The notes: generated from the letters alone by a model not told the origin. A DNA stretch of 33,532 nucleotides from Oscillospiraceae bacterium (GCA_009781855.1 WQUY01000022.1:1-33532), one strand, 5' to 3'; counted from the first letter of the stretch, positions 1-7,641 are shown. Numbers and translations are program-made.

Positions 1-362
1 CGCCCACATCTGATGTTCAGAGAAGAAATGTCCTTGATCAACTTCACCTTGCCGTTTTCGATAACGGTTCTGCCGCATACGCCTACCCGATGCCCGCCCT
101 CGATCGTTACGTAGCCTTTCGCAAGCTCTTCTTCATACGCGTAATAGGAATGATTGAGCATATTGTTCAGAATATTGCCGATCATATTTTCATCCGTGGC
201 CTGTCCGATGATGTATTCTGTATTTTGAGAAAGGATGCGCACTTCTTGTCCCGCTTTGATTCGTATTTCCTCAAGCCCGTTCATGATTTCGATCGGAAGC
301 TTTCTTAGCTCGCTGCTGATGCTTTCGGGAAGCTTATTCAATATTCCGCTTACGTTTCTCAT
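1..362 (-). CDS. spoIIIAA: Stage III sporulation protein AA, 3' part cut by window edge
   Basis: Reverse-strand reading from the ATG at 360-362 gives an open frame of 120 codons that runs off the left edge. The translation contains SYYAYEEELAKGYVTIEGG followed by HRVGVCGRTVIENGKVKLIKD, the conserved N-terminal part of SpoIIIAA. SpoIIIAA is the AAA-type ATPase of the SpoIIIA-SpoIIQ channel between mother cell and forespore; its P-loop would lie outside the window. Two ATGs are adjacent (363-365 and 360-362). I chose the second because CGGAGG then sits 5 bases upstream rather than 2. The rest of the spoIIIA operon should continue to the left. This is the best taxonomic marker in the window: it points to an endospore-forming Bacillota. 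Confidence 0.93.
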   Translation of the reverse strand, partial: MRNVSGILNKLPESISSELRKLPIEIMNGLEEIRIKAGQEVRILSQNTEYIIGQATDENMIGNILNNMLNHSYYAYEEELAKGYVTIEGGHRVGVCGRTVIENGKVKLIKDISSLNIRCG

Positions 363-434
363 CATTTCCTCCGTTGTATCTCGTATCGCTTTCGTATGGT
401 TTATACATGATATTCTTCGGACAAGTTTTTATGC

Positions 435-471
435 AAAAAAAATCGAATTGGTTTCATCCAATTCGATTTTT
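435..471 (-). terminator. Intrinsic terminator after the sigma/anti-sigma operon
   Basis: A perfect stem (438-451 with 458-471, loop 452-457) is followed on the minus strand by a run of eight U (plus-strand A at 435-442, partly inside the stem). It lies downstream of the anti-sigma gene ending at 594 and upstream of spoIIIAA, so it isolates spoIIIAA from read-through. Confidence 0.8.
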
Positions 472-493
472 GCCCCCTGATTATTGTGCAATA

Positions 494-528
494 GCTTTTA
501 CTAAATTGCGCAGTGGCTTTCACTAAAT
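494..528. repeat. Short direct repeat, 13 bp, 22-bp period
   Basis: GCTTTTACTAAAT (494-506) and GCTTTCACTAAAT (516-528) differ at one base and lie in the untranslated region after the anti-sigma gene. The second copy overlaps a small hairpin (CTAAAT 523-528 / ATTTAG 534-539), and another hairpin follows at 565-583. No function is evident. Confidence 0.4.
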
Positions 529-593
529 CATAGATTTAGGAAAGCTTTGCGTAAGGCCTGTTACCAAATCGCATTGCGATTTGAACAGAGCCA

Positions 594-1961
594 TTACGGA
601 ATGACGATCCAAACCCAATTTTCAACTTCATTAAAGCTAAAGTCTTCGTTGAACATGTTTGGAACGACGGTGTTTATGCCCATTAGATCGAGCAATCGAT
701 GCGAAACCACCAACCTGCCGTCGCTTGAAATCAATGAACGGTCATCATTGAACGCATCGTAAAAGTCAATCGCCTCACCGTCTCTTACAATGATTGTGCT
801 ATCCACCGCGATCACAAATGTTGAATTTCGATATTCCACAACAGCAGCGGTTGCTTCGTTATCCCAGCGGAGCGTTGCACCGATATTTGCAGTCAGCTCT
901 CTTAGCGGCATTCTCAAATGGTCTTTAAAGTAAGGTACCAATTCAAACGGCTTTATGGCGCTGTCAGGCGTAAACGCCGTCGTTATGGATGTATCATGAA
1001 AGTTGAACTCTGTATCGCCTAAAATAACGCTTTCAATATCCGATATTCTTACGATCTCCCTAAATAATGCCCGGAGTTTTAACGAACTGTTCTCTTCATC
1101 AGGCGTTATCGAAGAGAACCCGTGAGCCACCAGTTGAGAATAGGTTACAATTTCTCCATTGCTCATGCGGAAGAAAAGGCCGTCAATCACATTCAAAAGA
1201 AGATCTGTATGTGCATGATCGTTTCTTCTTTCAATGGCTATTCCAAGCGGTGTGATTTGTAAGACTGCTTCATCGCCAAGCACAAGCCCTCTTGTTTCAA
1301 CGTTACTTGTCATTGAAATAACAATGTTCTGAGGCTCTGTCATTTTATTCAGCCGGATAAAGAAGTCTGCTTCGTCTTCATTCAGGATGTCCGCCGACAG
1401 AGCGAAATACCGCTTGTTGTCTGTTCTTCGTTCCCTGATTTCACGATGACTGTTACCGCTGATCCCTGCGGACTCGGGATCAACCACACCAAATGAAATG
1501 GTGTCCATACCGATAAATGTGCTGAATCCACGTTCATCTTCCGCGTTCAGCATTGCTCTTGTTTCATCGGTCAATGCTTCAACCGAGTAAATGATAAAGG
1601 CTTGATGTGTTGTTGCCAAAACTTGTTCCAGAGTAAGCGTAAACCGCTCATCGGTCACACTCTGCCTCGGTGTTTGCACAAATCCGTCCAAATACGATGT
1701 ATCCCCTGTAAAAAACGTTCTTAAGAAATCGGAATTTACCGCAGCAAATACACTTGATGCCCCTAAAGCAGCCACTAACGCGGCAACCAATACGGTTCTT
1801 TTAATTCTATGCCTCATATAAATCTTCCTCTCCGATGGGATCGCGTTTAAAGTGTCATTGACACGTTCCTTAACGTCTTGTGACCGGATGACCGGCACGT
1901 TATACGCTTCGTTATGATCGATTCCCAATTCTTCAATCAACTTGTTAAGACGCTTATTCAT
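594..1961 (-). CDS. Membrane anti-sigma-like protein with DUF4179-type and copper-amine-oxidase-like domains
   Basis: This 455-residue protein has a cytoplasmic N-terminus of about 55 residues, one membrane segment (about 56-75, rich in V, A and L) and a large extracytoplasmic part. The region just after the membrane (TLEQVLATTHQAFIIYSVEA) resembles the DUF4179 domain of proteins encoded beside ECF sigma factors. The C-terminal part (about 350-430, with MPLRELTANIGATLRWDNEA) looks like the copper-amine-oxidase N-terminal-like domain common in Bacillota surface proteins, here probably a sensing or wall-contact module. Its ATG overlaps the end of the sigma gene by 8 bases (ATGAATAA), so translation is coupled. 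AAAGGGGTGAG six bases upstream supports the start. By family and context it should hold the sigma factor at the membrane until an envelope signal arrives; that role is inferred. Confidence 0.75.
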   Translation of the reverse strand: MNKRLNKLIEELGIDHNEAYNVPVIRSQDVKERVNDTLNAIPSERKIYMRHRIKRTVLVAALVAALGASSVFAAVNSDFLRTFFTGDTSYLDGFVQTPRQSVTDERFTLTLEQVLATTHQAFIIYSVEALTDETRAMLNAEDERGFSTFIGMDTISFGVVDPESAGISGNSHREIRERRTDNKRYFALSADILNEDEADFFIRLNKMTEPQNIVISMTSNVETRGLVLGDEAVLQITPLGIAIERRNDHAHTDLLLNVIDGLFFRMSNGEIVTYSQLVAHGFSSITPDEENSSLKLRALFREIVRISDIESVILGDTEFNFHDTSITTAFTPDSAIKPFELVPYFKDHLRMPLRELTANIGATLRWDNEATAAVVEYRNSTFVIAVDSTIIVRDGEAIDFYDAFNDDRSLISSDGRLVVSHRLLDLMGINTVVPNMFNEDFSFNEVENWVWIVIP

Positions 1962-2499
1962 AAACGCTCACCCCTTTCAATAAATTCTTCAGTTTATATC
2001 TCCCCCGTGCAAGTTTGGTTTTGACTGTGGATTCCGGATAACCGACACATTTGGCGATATGTTTGACTTTTTCCTCATAATAGTAATAGCGTAAAAATAT
2101 TTCGCTGTCAGGCTCGCCCAACGCTTTGACCATATTCCAAATGGTTCCATTTTTCTCTTGCTGCTCTATTTCTATGTAAGGTTCGTCGTATGATACCGCC
2201 GCATATTCTTCAAGTGGCACATAGGGTTTGAATTCACGCAATTTGTTCTTTGCGCTGTTGCGTGCCACCGTTCCCAAATAGGTTCGCACACTCCCTTTGT
2301 TGTAGTCCAATTCAGACGCATGTTGCCAAAGGGAAATGAAAACAGATGCAACAACCTCCTCCACATCTTCCCGTGTCATGGACTGTCCAATAATATTGTA
2401 AGCCACCACAGAAACATACGGCGTATATAATTCGATTGCTTTTTCCAATGCATCACGCTTTCCTTTGCGTAAATTGTTTAAAAGTTTCAGTTCATCCAT
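1954..2499 (-). CDS. ECF-type RNA polymerase sigma factor
   Basis: The 181-residue product has the two-domain ECF layout. Region 2 is at about 20-90 (DVEEVVASVFISLWQHA, then VRTYLGTVARNSAKNKLREF). Region 4 is at about 125-175 (FLRYYYYEEKVKHIAKCVG, then STVKTKLARGRYKLKNLL, the helix-turn-helix). It would direct RNA polymerase to a small stress or envelope regulon, controlled by the overlapping anti-sigma-like gene. I start at the ATG at 2497-2499 because GGTGATGATG lies just upstream. An in-frame ATG at 2521-2523 would add eight residues but has no ribosome binding site. An ECF-like promoter lies upstream, suggesting autoregulation. Confidence 0.88.
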   Translation of the reverse strand: MDELKLLNNLRKGKRDALEKAIELYTPYVSVVAYNIIGQSMTREDVEEVVASVFISLWQHASELDYNKGSVRTYLGTVARNSAKNKLREFKPYVPLEEYAAVSYDEPYIEIEQQEKNGTIWNMVKALGEPDSEIFLRYYYYEEKVKHIAKCVGYPESTVKTKLARGRYKLKNLLKGVSVYE

Positions 2500-2564
2500 C
2501 GTTTCATCATCACCAACTTGCATTATGAGTATGTCGCAAAAATAACGTTATTTCCTTGTACGCT

Positions 2565-2597
2565 ATTATATACACAAAAAGTCTTGAAATGGTTTCA
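2565..2597 (-). promoter_or_regulatory. Candidate ECF autoregulatory promoter overlapping a SigA-like -10
   Basis: On the minus strand TGAAAC (2592-2597) matches the typical ECF -35 and is followed after 16 bases by GTGTAT (2570-2575). A SigA-like TATAAT (2565-2570) overlaps the same place. TTGAAA-CCA-TTTCAA forms a small inverted repeat over the -35. Promoter assignment is by eye only. Confidence 0.45.
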
Positions 2598-2623
2598 AAA
2601 AATAATAAAATTTTTAAAAATTA

Positions 2624-2655
2624 TTGATTCCGCGCACCAATACATTTGCTATAAT
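2624..2655 (+). promoter_or_regulatory. Extended -10 promoter of the small lipoprotein gene
   Basis: TGCTATAAT (2647-2655) is a perfect extended -10 box, 40 bases before the chosen start codon. TTGATT at 2624-2629 is 20 bases upstream, too long a spacer for a normal -35, so the extended -10 probably carries the promoter. Confidence 0.6.
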
Positions 2656-2694
2656 ATAGATGATCAAATTTTTTCGATGCTGAAAGGGAAAACA

Positions 2695-3348
2695 ATGAAA
2701 AGATTTTTAATTTTGATAAGCATACTTTGTCTTGCGCTTGCAATGACAGGGTGCGGAAATACGAACAAACCGGATAACGACGAAACATCACAATATGAAA
2801 ATGATGCAATCACAATACATATCCCACGTGAACTGTTTTTCACCGGTGATTCCGAAGAAGCGGTTCTTACATTTTTTGAAGAGTCCGGCGGCATCGTCAC
2901 TGCGCCTGCCGAAGATATCGATACGTTTTGGATGAATTATCCTGACAATGCAGGAACCGTATGCATTGAAGTGAGGTTTTCACCGTCAGATTTAGCCACA
3001 GCGGGATTGGAATTGGAAAATGATATCCTATTCTATTTAGACGCAATTGCAACTGTCTCAGACCCTATTTCAGCATTTCAAATCGAAACGAGTGAAGCAC
3101 TGACACGATTTGTTTTTATCGGTAGCTTTGTTGAAATTGCGCAAGATCGGAGAATTGTCGAACTGCTTGACTTTACGTTTCCCTATTTGGGTCAAATGGA
3201 ATACTTGCGCCGCATCGTTCAGCAATACAACATGGCTGATTTAAAAGAAATTACATTTTATTTAGAAGATCATGAAATGGCGGAGCGTTTTGAACTTTAC
3301 AGTTTTTTTCAAGACGCGCCGCCATTAGGGCTTTGTATACACCATTGA
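2695..3348 (+). CDS. Small secreted lipoprotein, unknown function
   Basis: A 217-residue product begins MKRFLILISILCLALAMTGC, a lipoprotein signal peptide with a lipobox ending at Cys20, so it should be anchored to the outer face of the membrane. The body is acidic with alternating beta and alpha character and no motif I recognise. The open frame extends upstream to 2518, but I start at 2695 because AAAGGG lies 7 bases before this ATG, the signal peptide begins here, and the promoter sits between the two positions. It is divergent from the ECF sigma operon, which suggests but does not show that it belongs to that regulon. It ends 11 bases from the convergent dehydrogenase gene, with no obvious terminator between. 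Confidence 0.8.
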   Translation: MKRFLILISILCLALAMTGCGNTNKPDNDETSQYENDAITIHIPRELFFTGDSEEAVLTFFEESGGIVTAPAEDIDTFWMNYPDNAGTVCIEVRFSPSDLATAGLELENDILFYLDAIATVSDPISAFQIETSEALTRFVFIGSFVEIAQDRRIVELLDFTFPYLGQMEYLRRIVQQYNMADLKEITFYLEDHEMAERFELYSFFQDAPPLGLCIHH

Positions 3349-3359
3349 TAAAAAAATGA

Positions 3360-4121
3360 CTAACCCGCCGTCCAGCCGCCGTCTATCGTAAGCGCTGAAC
3401 CTGTCATGCCGGAAGCGGCATCTGTGCAAAGAAATTTTGCAAGCTCTGCAATCGTTGAGGGTTCAATCAATTTTCGAATACTCGATTTTGCAAGCATAAT
3501 GTTCGAAACAACATCGTCTTCATCTATGCCGTGCGTTTTCGCCTGATCCGCTACTTGTTTGTCAACAAGTGGCGTTTTTACGTATGCGGGACAAATTGAG
3601 TTTACCGTGATTCCAAGCGGGCCGCCCTCAAGTCCTGCCGTTTTGGTAAATCCCAGCAGCCCATGTTTCGCAGAAACATAAGCCGATTTATACTCTGAAG
3701 CGACCAATCCGTGAATTGAATTGATGTTGATGATTCTTCCCCATCCTTGCGCTTTCATTGACGGCCAAACATATTTCGTTAAATAAAATGGCGCAGAAAG
3801 CATAAGTGAAATCATAAAATCCCATCTGTCTTCCGGAAAATCTTCGATTGGTGAAACGGTTTGAACGCCCGCAACATTGATCAAAATATCCACTTTGCCG
3901 TATTTTTCAAGAGCAAAATCAACAAGCGCCTTGCAATTTTCTTTACGGCTTATATCTGTCTCAAAGTAAGCACAGTTTAGTTTGTCGGCTTCTTCTTTGA
4001 GCTTACCGCCATCAACGTCTGTCATAACGACGATCGCGCCATCTTCAGAAAACGCCTTAGAAACACCAAGGCCAATACCGCTTGCGGCTCCTGTAACGAT
4101 TGTAATTTTTTCATTCAGCAT
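3360..4121 (-). CDS. bdhA: 3-hydroxybutyrate dehydrogenase (SDR family)
   Basis: The 253-residue classical short-chain dehydrogenase has the NAD-binding TGAASGIG at 10-17, NVAG at 82-85, catalytic Ser135 (NSIHG) and YVSAK (Tyr148, Lys152), and it ends in DGGWTAG. The segments GVQTVSPIEDFP, HGLVASEYKSAYVSAKHGLL and ICPAYVKTPLVDKQ are the signature of D-3-hydroxybutyrate dehydrogenases, which interconvert 3-hydroxybutyrate and acetoacetate with NAD in the cytoplasm. The start at 4119-4121 is supported by GAGGAG 7-8 bases upstream; the longer frame to 4169 lies inside the neighbouring gene. One base separates the upstream stop codon from this ATG, so translation is probably coupled to the HlyC-like gene. 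No polymer or ketone-body genes are seen nearby, so the physiological substrate is inferred from family only. Confidence 0.85.
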   Translation of the reverse strand: MLNEKITIVTGAASGIGLGVSKAFSEDGAIVVMTDVDGGKLKEEADKLNCAYFETDISRKENCKALVDFALEKYGKVDILINVAGVQTVSPIEDFPEDRWDFMISLMLSAPFYLTKYVWPSMKAQGWGRIININSIHGLVASEYKSAYVSAKHGLLGFTKTAGLEGGPLGITVNSICPAYVKTPLVDKQVADQAKTHGIDEDDVVSNIMLAKSSIRKLIEPSTIAELAKFLCTDAASGMTGSALTIDGGWTAG

Positions 4122-4122
4122 T

Positions 4123-5460
4123 TCAATTCTCCTCTTCTTTCGGCGTAATATACAATTTGACTGTCTCAATTCGCCTTTCTTTTACGGATTCTATTTTAAA
4201 AACCAAATTCTCATGTTCGATAATTCGCTCTTCCCCATCGCTTTCATCCGGGATTTCTTCAAGGAAATCAAGCAAGAAGCCTCCAATCGTTTCATTGTTA
4301 TCCGATGTGAGATGGATCCCCAATTTTTCATTCAAGTCGTCAAGGTGCATAAACCCACTCACCATATACGTATTTTCATCGATTTGTTCCAATTCAGATT
4401 CTTCCTCGTCATATTCGTCAATGATGTCACCCATGACTTCTTCGATGATATCTTCCATCGTAACAATGCCTGAAAAACCGCCATACTCATCGATGAGGAT
4501 CGCAATATGTTTCTTTGTCCTTTGCAAATCAAAGAACAGCGCATCGATCTTTTTTGTTTCAGGAACAAAATAGGGATCTCTTAAAATATTTCGTAGTTCA
4601 ACATTGTCAAACCCCTCTTCCCTGGCTTTGATCAGAAAATCTTTGATATGCAATATCCCGATGATGTTATCGCTGTCATTTTCATAAACGGGAACTCTTG
4701 AATGCCTCAGTTCCATCAGTTCGTCAATGTATTCCGCAGGTTGGTCGTCTATGTCGATCGTAAACACGTCCGTACGCGGCGTCATGATCTCATACGCCAG
4801 CTTATCATCGAAAGCAAAGATGCTGTTGATCATCTTGTGGCCCTCTTCTTTTAAAACGCCTGTCTCTTTTCCAACCTCAAGCATCGACATGACTTCATCT
4901 TCAAAAAACTCGTCAGCATCAACTTCTGAATTTTGTCTCGTGACGTACAAAAGCAGATCGGTTATTTTGGTCATGATAAAGACGAATGGCCTTAATATGG
5001 CAGAAAAGAAAGTGATTAGGCCGATAAAAAACAGCGCTGTTTTTTCCGGATATCTTAGCGCTACCCTGATCGGATAAAATTTTCCCACAACCAACGCAAT
5101 CGAAGAAAGAATGATCGTAATGATCAAAACTGAAACTTGTTTTGGATACGGTATCGCAGCGTTTGCAAGCAAAATACTGAATCTTTCCGATACACTGATG
5201 GCAACGGCAATACTTAAAAGAATGGTCACAAACGTAATGACCAGCTGGATCGCAGATAAATACCGCTCCGGGTTTTCTAACAACTTCACGAGCCGTGTTG
5301 CTTTTTTGTTGCCGTCCATGGCAATATTTTTGACTTTATTTTTATTTGAAGATAATATCGCTGTCTCTGACGCCTTGAAAACAGCACCGATTAAGATAAG
5401 ACCAATGAAAAAAATGATTAGTGCCGCGATCGGCATACTGGGGTCAGGACTGGAATCCAT
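4123..5460 (-). CDS. CNNM/CorC/HlyC-family membrane protein (DUF21, CBS pair, CorC_HlyC domain)
   Basis: The 445-residue protein has an N-terminal DUF21 transmembrane domain (about 10-165, with SSNKNKVKNIAMDGNKKATR and LLENPERYLSAIQLVITFV), a CBS-domain pair (about 215-335, starting at MTPRTDV, residues 226-232) and a C-terminal CorC_HlyC domain (about 355-435). Relatives are often annotated hemolysin, but characterised CorC/CNNM proteins handle Mg2+ or other ions at the membrane. Odd point: the usual GE-x-x-PK signature of DUF21 reads GKFYPI (about 126-131), so ion transport cannot be assumed. AAAGGAG lies 7 bases before the ATG, and a consensus promoter is at 5504-5532. The dehydrogenase gene follows in the same operon. 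Confidence 0.85.
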   Translation of the reverse strand: MDSSPDPSMPIAALIIFFIGLILIGAVFKASETAILSSNKNKVKNIAMDGNKKATRLVKLLENPERYLSAIQLVITFVTILLSIAVAISVSERFSILLANAAIPYPKQVSVLIITIILSSIALVVGKFYPIRVALRYPEKTALFFIGLITFFSAILRPFVFIMTKITDLLLYVTRQNSEVDADEFFEDEVMSMLEVGKETGVLKEEGHKMINSIFAFDDKLAYEIMTPRTDVFTIDIDDQPAEYIDELMELRHSRVPVYENDSDNIIGILHIKDFLIKAREEGFDNVELRNILRDPYFVPETKKIDALFFDLQRTKKHIAILIDEYGGFSGIVTMEDIIEEVMGDIIDEYDEEESELEQIDENTYMVSGFMHLDDLNEKLGIHLTSDNNETIGGFLLDFLEEIPDESDGEERIIEHENLVFKIESVKERRIETVKLYITPKEEEN

Positions 5461-5503
5461 TTTGCGCTCCTTTCAAGCTGTATAAAATGCTTGTACAGCA
5501 AAC

Positions 5504-5532
5504 AGTATACCATGGTGTCTTCTGAAAATCAA
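5504..5532 (-). promoter_or_regulatory. SigA promoter for the HlyC-like/dehydrogenase operon
   Basis: On the minus strand TTGATT (5527-5532), 17 bases, TATACT (5504-5509). The position suits a leader of about 40 bases before the ATG at 5460. Confidence 0.8.
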
Positions 5533-5549
5533 ATTTTTCTCATGATTTT

Positions 5550-5561
5550 AGCATTAATGCT
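5550..5561. promoter_or_regulatory. 12-bp palindrome between divergent promoters
   Basis: AGCATTAATGCT is a perfect palindrome immediately next to the tRNA -35 box and about 18 bases behind the -35 of the divergent operon. It is a possible operator; no known binding protein is assigned. Confidence 0.35.
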
Positions 5562-5590
5562 TTGATTTTTTGCTCATATGATATTATAAT
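5562..5590 (+). promoter_or_regulatory. SigA promoter of tRNA-Pro
   Basis: TTGATT (5562-5567), a 17-base spacer and TATAAT (5585-5590) place the transcription start a few bases before the tRNA at 5604. Confidence 0.85.
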
Positions 5591-5603
5591 GATAGTTGTG
5601 TAT

Positions 5604-5680
5604 CGGGGCGTGGCGCAGCTTGGTAGCGTACTTGACTGGGGGTCAAGTGGCCGCAGGTTCAAATCCTGTCGCTCCGACCA
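5604..5680 (+). tRNA. tRNA-Pro, anticodon GGG
   Basis: The 77-base sequence folds as a complete cloverleaf. The acceptor stem CGGGGCG pairs with CGCTCCG (one G-U), the anticodon stem CTTGA/TCAAG carries a CTGGGGG loop with anticodon GGG at 5638-5640, and the T arm contains GGTTCAAATCC. CCA is encoded at the end. It reads proline codons CCC and CCU. It stands alone, with its own promoter and terminator. Confidence 0.95.
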
Positions 5681-5696
5681 TTGAATAACACCTTAC

Positions 5697-5731
5697 AAAA
5701 GCTCTGTCGATACAGAGCTTTTCGGGTTTTT
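5697..5731 (+). terminator. Intrinsic terminator of tRNA-Pro
   Basis: An 11-bp stem (AAAAGCTCTGT 5697-5707 with 5712-5722, loop CGAT) is followed by CGGG and a T run (5727-5731), seventeen bases after the tRNA. Confidence 0.8.
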
Positions 5732-5744
5732 GTTATCAAAGATA

Positions 5745-6644
5745 TCAGTACATATCGAACATCGATAATTGTTCTGCTTGTGCATCAAATTTGTATATGT
5801 CATCAAACACTTTATTCGCTCCATACAAAATGCCGTGTTTGCGACATTCTTCTTTAAAAATCCGCGAAAGTTGCGTACTGTTCGGACTTGGGCAATGATA
5901 AGCGTTGCCGAATGTGCGTATATATTTCTGCTTCATGCCCGGAAAATGCTCGTCTAGCTTCTTGTAAAAATATTCCCTGCTACCCTCGCGCATTGTCGTG
6001 CCAAACCCCCAGCCGATTATGCCGGTGACTTTAGCACGAGCGCAATAGTCCAAAATTCCACGCAAGTTTTCCTCCGTGTCATTGATGAATGGCAGAATCG
6101 GACATAACCATACCACAGTCGGAATGCCCGCATCACGACAGGCTTCAAGCACCGCAAATCGCTCAGCGGTTGTGGACACATTTGGCTCAAGTACACGACA
6201 CAAATCTTCATCAAACGTTGTAAGCGTGATTTGCACAACGCATTTTGCTTTGGTGTTGATTCTCTGTAGAATATCCATGTCTCGCGTAATTCGTGCAGAT
6301 TTGGTGAGTATTGCAACGCCAAAACCGTGCTTTTCAACCACTTCAAGGCATTGCCGCGTGAGCCTCAGCTCTTCTTCAAGATGAATATACGGGTCGCACA
6401 TTGCGCCGGTTGCAATCATGCCGCGTTGCCTTCTTCTGGCAAGCTGATTGTCGAGAATTGTGACGGCGTTTCGCTTGACCTCAATATCCTCAAAATCGTG
6501 TTTCATTTGATAACACGCAGAGCGGCTGTCGCAATAAATGCAGCCGTGTGTGCAACCGCGATAAAGATTCATTCCGTTTTTAGGCGATAAGATTGTTTTG
6601 TAATCGGCGTAGTGATATTTATTCTCCATAGCTTCTTTCAACAT
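5745..6644 (-). CDS. SPL-family radical SAM protein
   Basis: The 299-residue protein has the radical SAM iron-sulfur motif near its N-terminus: RGCTHGCIYCD with Cys31, Cys35 and Cys38. It also has the family segments ATGAMCDPYIHLEEE, TKSARITRDMD and ITLTTFDEDLCRVLEPN. This places it with SPL-type (SplB-like) radical SAM proteins whose substrates are mostly unknown. It is not spore photoproduct lyase itself: that enzyme is longer and has its cluster motif much deeper in the chain. A second ATG at 6627-6629 has AAAGAAG upstream and could be the true start; neither start has a strong ribosome binding site. A 30-base imperfect palindrome lies just upstream (6662-6691). Confidence 0.85.
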   Translation of the reverse strand: MLKEAMENKYHYADYKTILSPKNGMNLYRGCTHGCIYCDSRSACYQMKHDFEDIEVKRNAVTILDNQLARRRQRGMIATGAMCDPYIHLEEELRLTRQCLEVVEKHGFGVAILTKSARITRDMDILQRINTKAKCVVQITLTTFDEDLCRVLEPNVSTTAERFAVLEACRDAGIPTVVWLCPILPFINDTEENLRGILDYCARAKVTGIIGWGFGTTMREGSREYFYKKLDEHFPGMKQKYIRTFGNAYHCPSPNSTQLSRIFKEECRKHGILYGANKVFDDIYKFDAQAEQLSMFDMY

Positions 6645-6661
6645 TAAAATAACGCACTTTC

Positions 6662-6691
6662 GAACAACTTCCTGACCTCAGGAAAATGTTC
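6662..6691. promoter_or_regulatory. Imperfect 30-bp palindrome between deacetylase and radical SAM genes
   Basis: The outer arms GAACA/TGTTC and inner arms TTCCTGA/TCAGGAA meet around CC (6676-6677). It lies 9 bases after the deacetylase stop codon and 17 bases before the radical SAM ATG. There is no U run on the minus strand, so it fits an operator or processing hairpin better than a terminator for the deacetylase. Confidence 0.45.
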
Positions 6692-6700
6692 TTTTATACA

Positions 6701-7582
6701 TCAAATCCCCCATAAATTGACCATAACGACCCACCCCATCAGCGCCGCTGTTTCTGCGATCGCCTTTTGATGCGCAAGATGAGCGTTTTCATTTCTTAAG
6801 ACACCAAAACCATATCCTTGTTCCTTGAGCCCTTCGATGATCATTGGCAACGCTGCCACAACGGCTTCGTTAGAAACATCATGCATTAAAACAATCAGTC
6901 GTTCTCTGCCATTCGCATTATTGACGATGTTTCCGGACAAAGCACGTGGGTCGCGCCCTGCAGGAGATGAACAGGTGTCCGCAGACGATACATGCCAATC
7001 AAAATCGACGTATCCTAACTCTTCTAATATGTTTCTTCGTATATCGATCGCTGCGCGACTCCAACTCATCGAACCGCCCGGGAAACGATAGATATTGGTG
7101 CGATATCCGAAATTGTCATATAAAAATTCGTGCATTCTGATCGTATCATCTCTAAAAAACGCCCCGCCATCATTGGCATATAACCTTGAAAAATTATGCG
7201 TAAATGAATGGTTGCCCAGTGCATGCCCCTCCGCGATGATTCGCTCGAAGATGTGGTCTACGCCACTTCTGGGCAAGACAAAAAAAGTAGCTCTTATATT
7301 ATGTTCTTTTAATATATCCAGTATTTGAGGCGTGATGGTCGCAGAAGGGCCATCGTCAAAGGTGAGATACGCTATTTTTGACGGAGTTGGAGCAGGAGTC
7401 GGCAATTCGGGTGTTGGTTCCGGTTCTATCGCCGCCGCATCGTATTCTTCAACGATAGAATGGTCTTCTGTTTCAAGTTCAAGATATTCCGGAGATGACT
7501 CCCAGAAATCCGCTCCTACGATAAATGCTGTTGATAGTATGATCAGTATTGATAATATGATAAGTGTTGCGATTTTTTTCAT
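6701..7582 (-). CDS. Membrane-anchored or secreted polysaccharide deacetylase (NodB domain, CE4)
   Basis: The 293-residue protein has an N-terminal membrane anchor or signal (about 3-24), an acidic linker and a proline/threonine-rich spacer (EPEPTPELPTPAPTP), then a CE4/NodB domain. The five family motifs are visible: TFDDGPS (74-80, catalytic and metal Asp), HSFTH (125-129, metal His), RFPGGS, DFDWHVSSAD and IVLMHD. CE4 enzymes remove N-acetyl groups from peptidoglycan or other N-acetylglucosamine polymers outside the membrane; the exact substrate is unknown. I start at the ATG at 7580-7582, with GAGG upstream; a TTG at 7615 would add 11 residues but lacks a ribosome binding site. A consensus promoter precedes it. 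Confidence 0.9.
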   Translation of the reverse strand: MKKIATLIILSILIILSTAFIVGADFWESSPEYLELETEDHSIVEEYDAAAIEPEPTPELPTPAPTPSKIAYLTFDDGPSATITPQILDILKEHNIRATFFVLPRSGVDHIFERIIAEGHALGNHSFTHNFSRLYANDGGAFFRDDTIRMHEFLYDNFGYRTNIYRFPGGSMSWSRAAIDIRRNILEELGYVDFDWHVSSADTCSSPAGRDPRALSGNIVNNANGRERLIVLMHDVSNEAVVAALPMIIEGLKEQGYGFGVLRNENAHLAHQKAIAETAALMGWVVMVNLWGI

Positions 7583-7641
7583 AAACAGATGCCTCAACCT
7601 TTGCTTTTTCGACAAAAAATGTCACGATCAAACTTAGTATT

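Noticed and set aside
391-415. SigmaE promoter for spoIIIAA (CATACGAA at 391-398, GAATATC at 409-415 on the minus strand)
   Set aside because: The -10-like box is good and the spoIIIA operon is known to be SigmaE-controlled, but the spacing of 10 bases is too short, so I do not list it as a feature.
5745-6644. Spore photoproduct lyase (splB), suggested by the sporulating host
   Set aside because: The protein is shorter and its CxxxCxxC motif is at residue 31, far nearer the N-terminus than in SplB; only the wider SPL-type family is supported.
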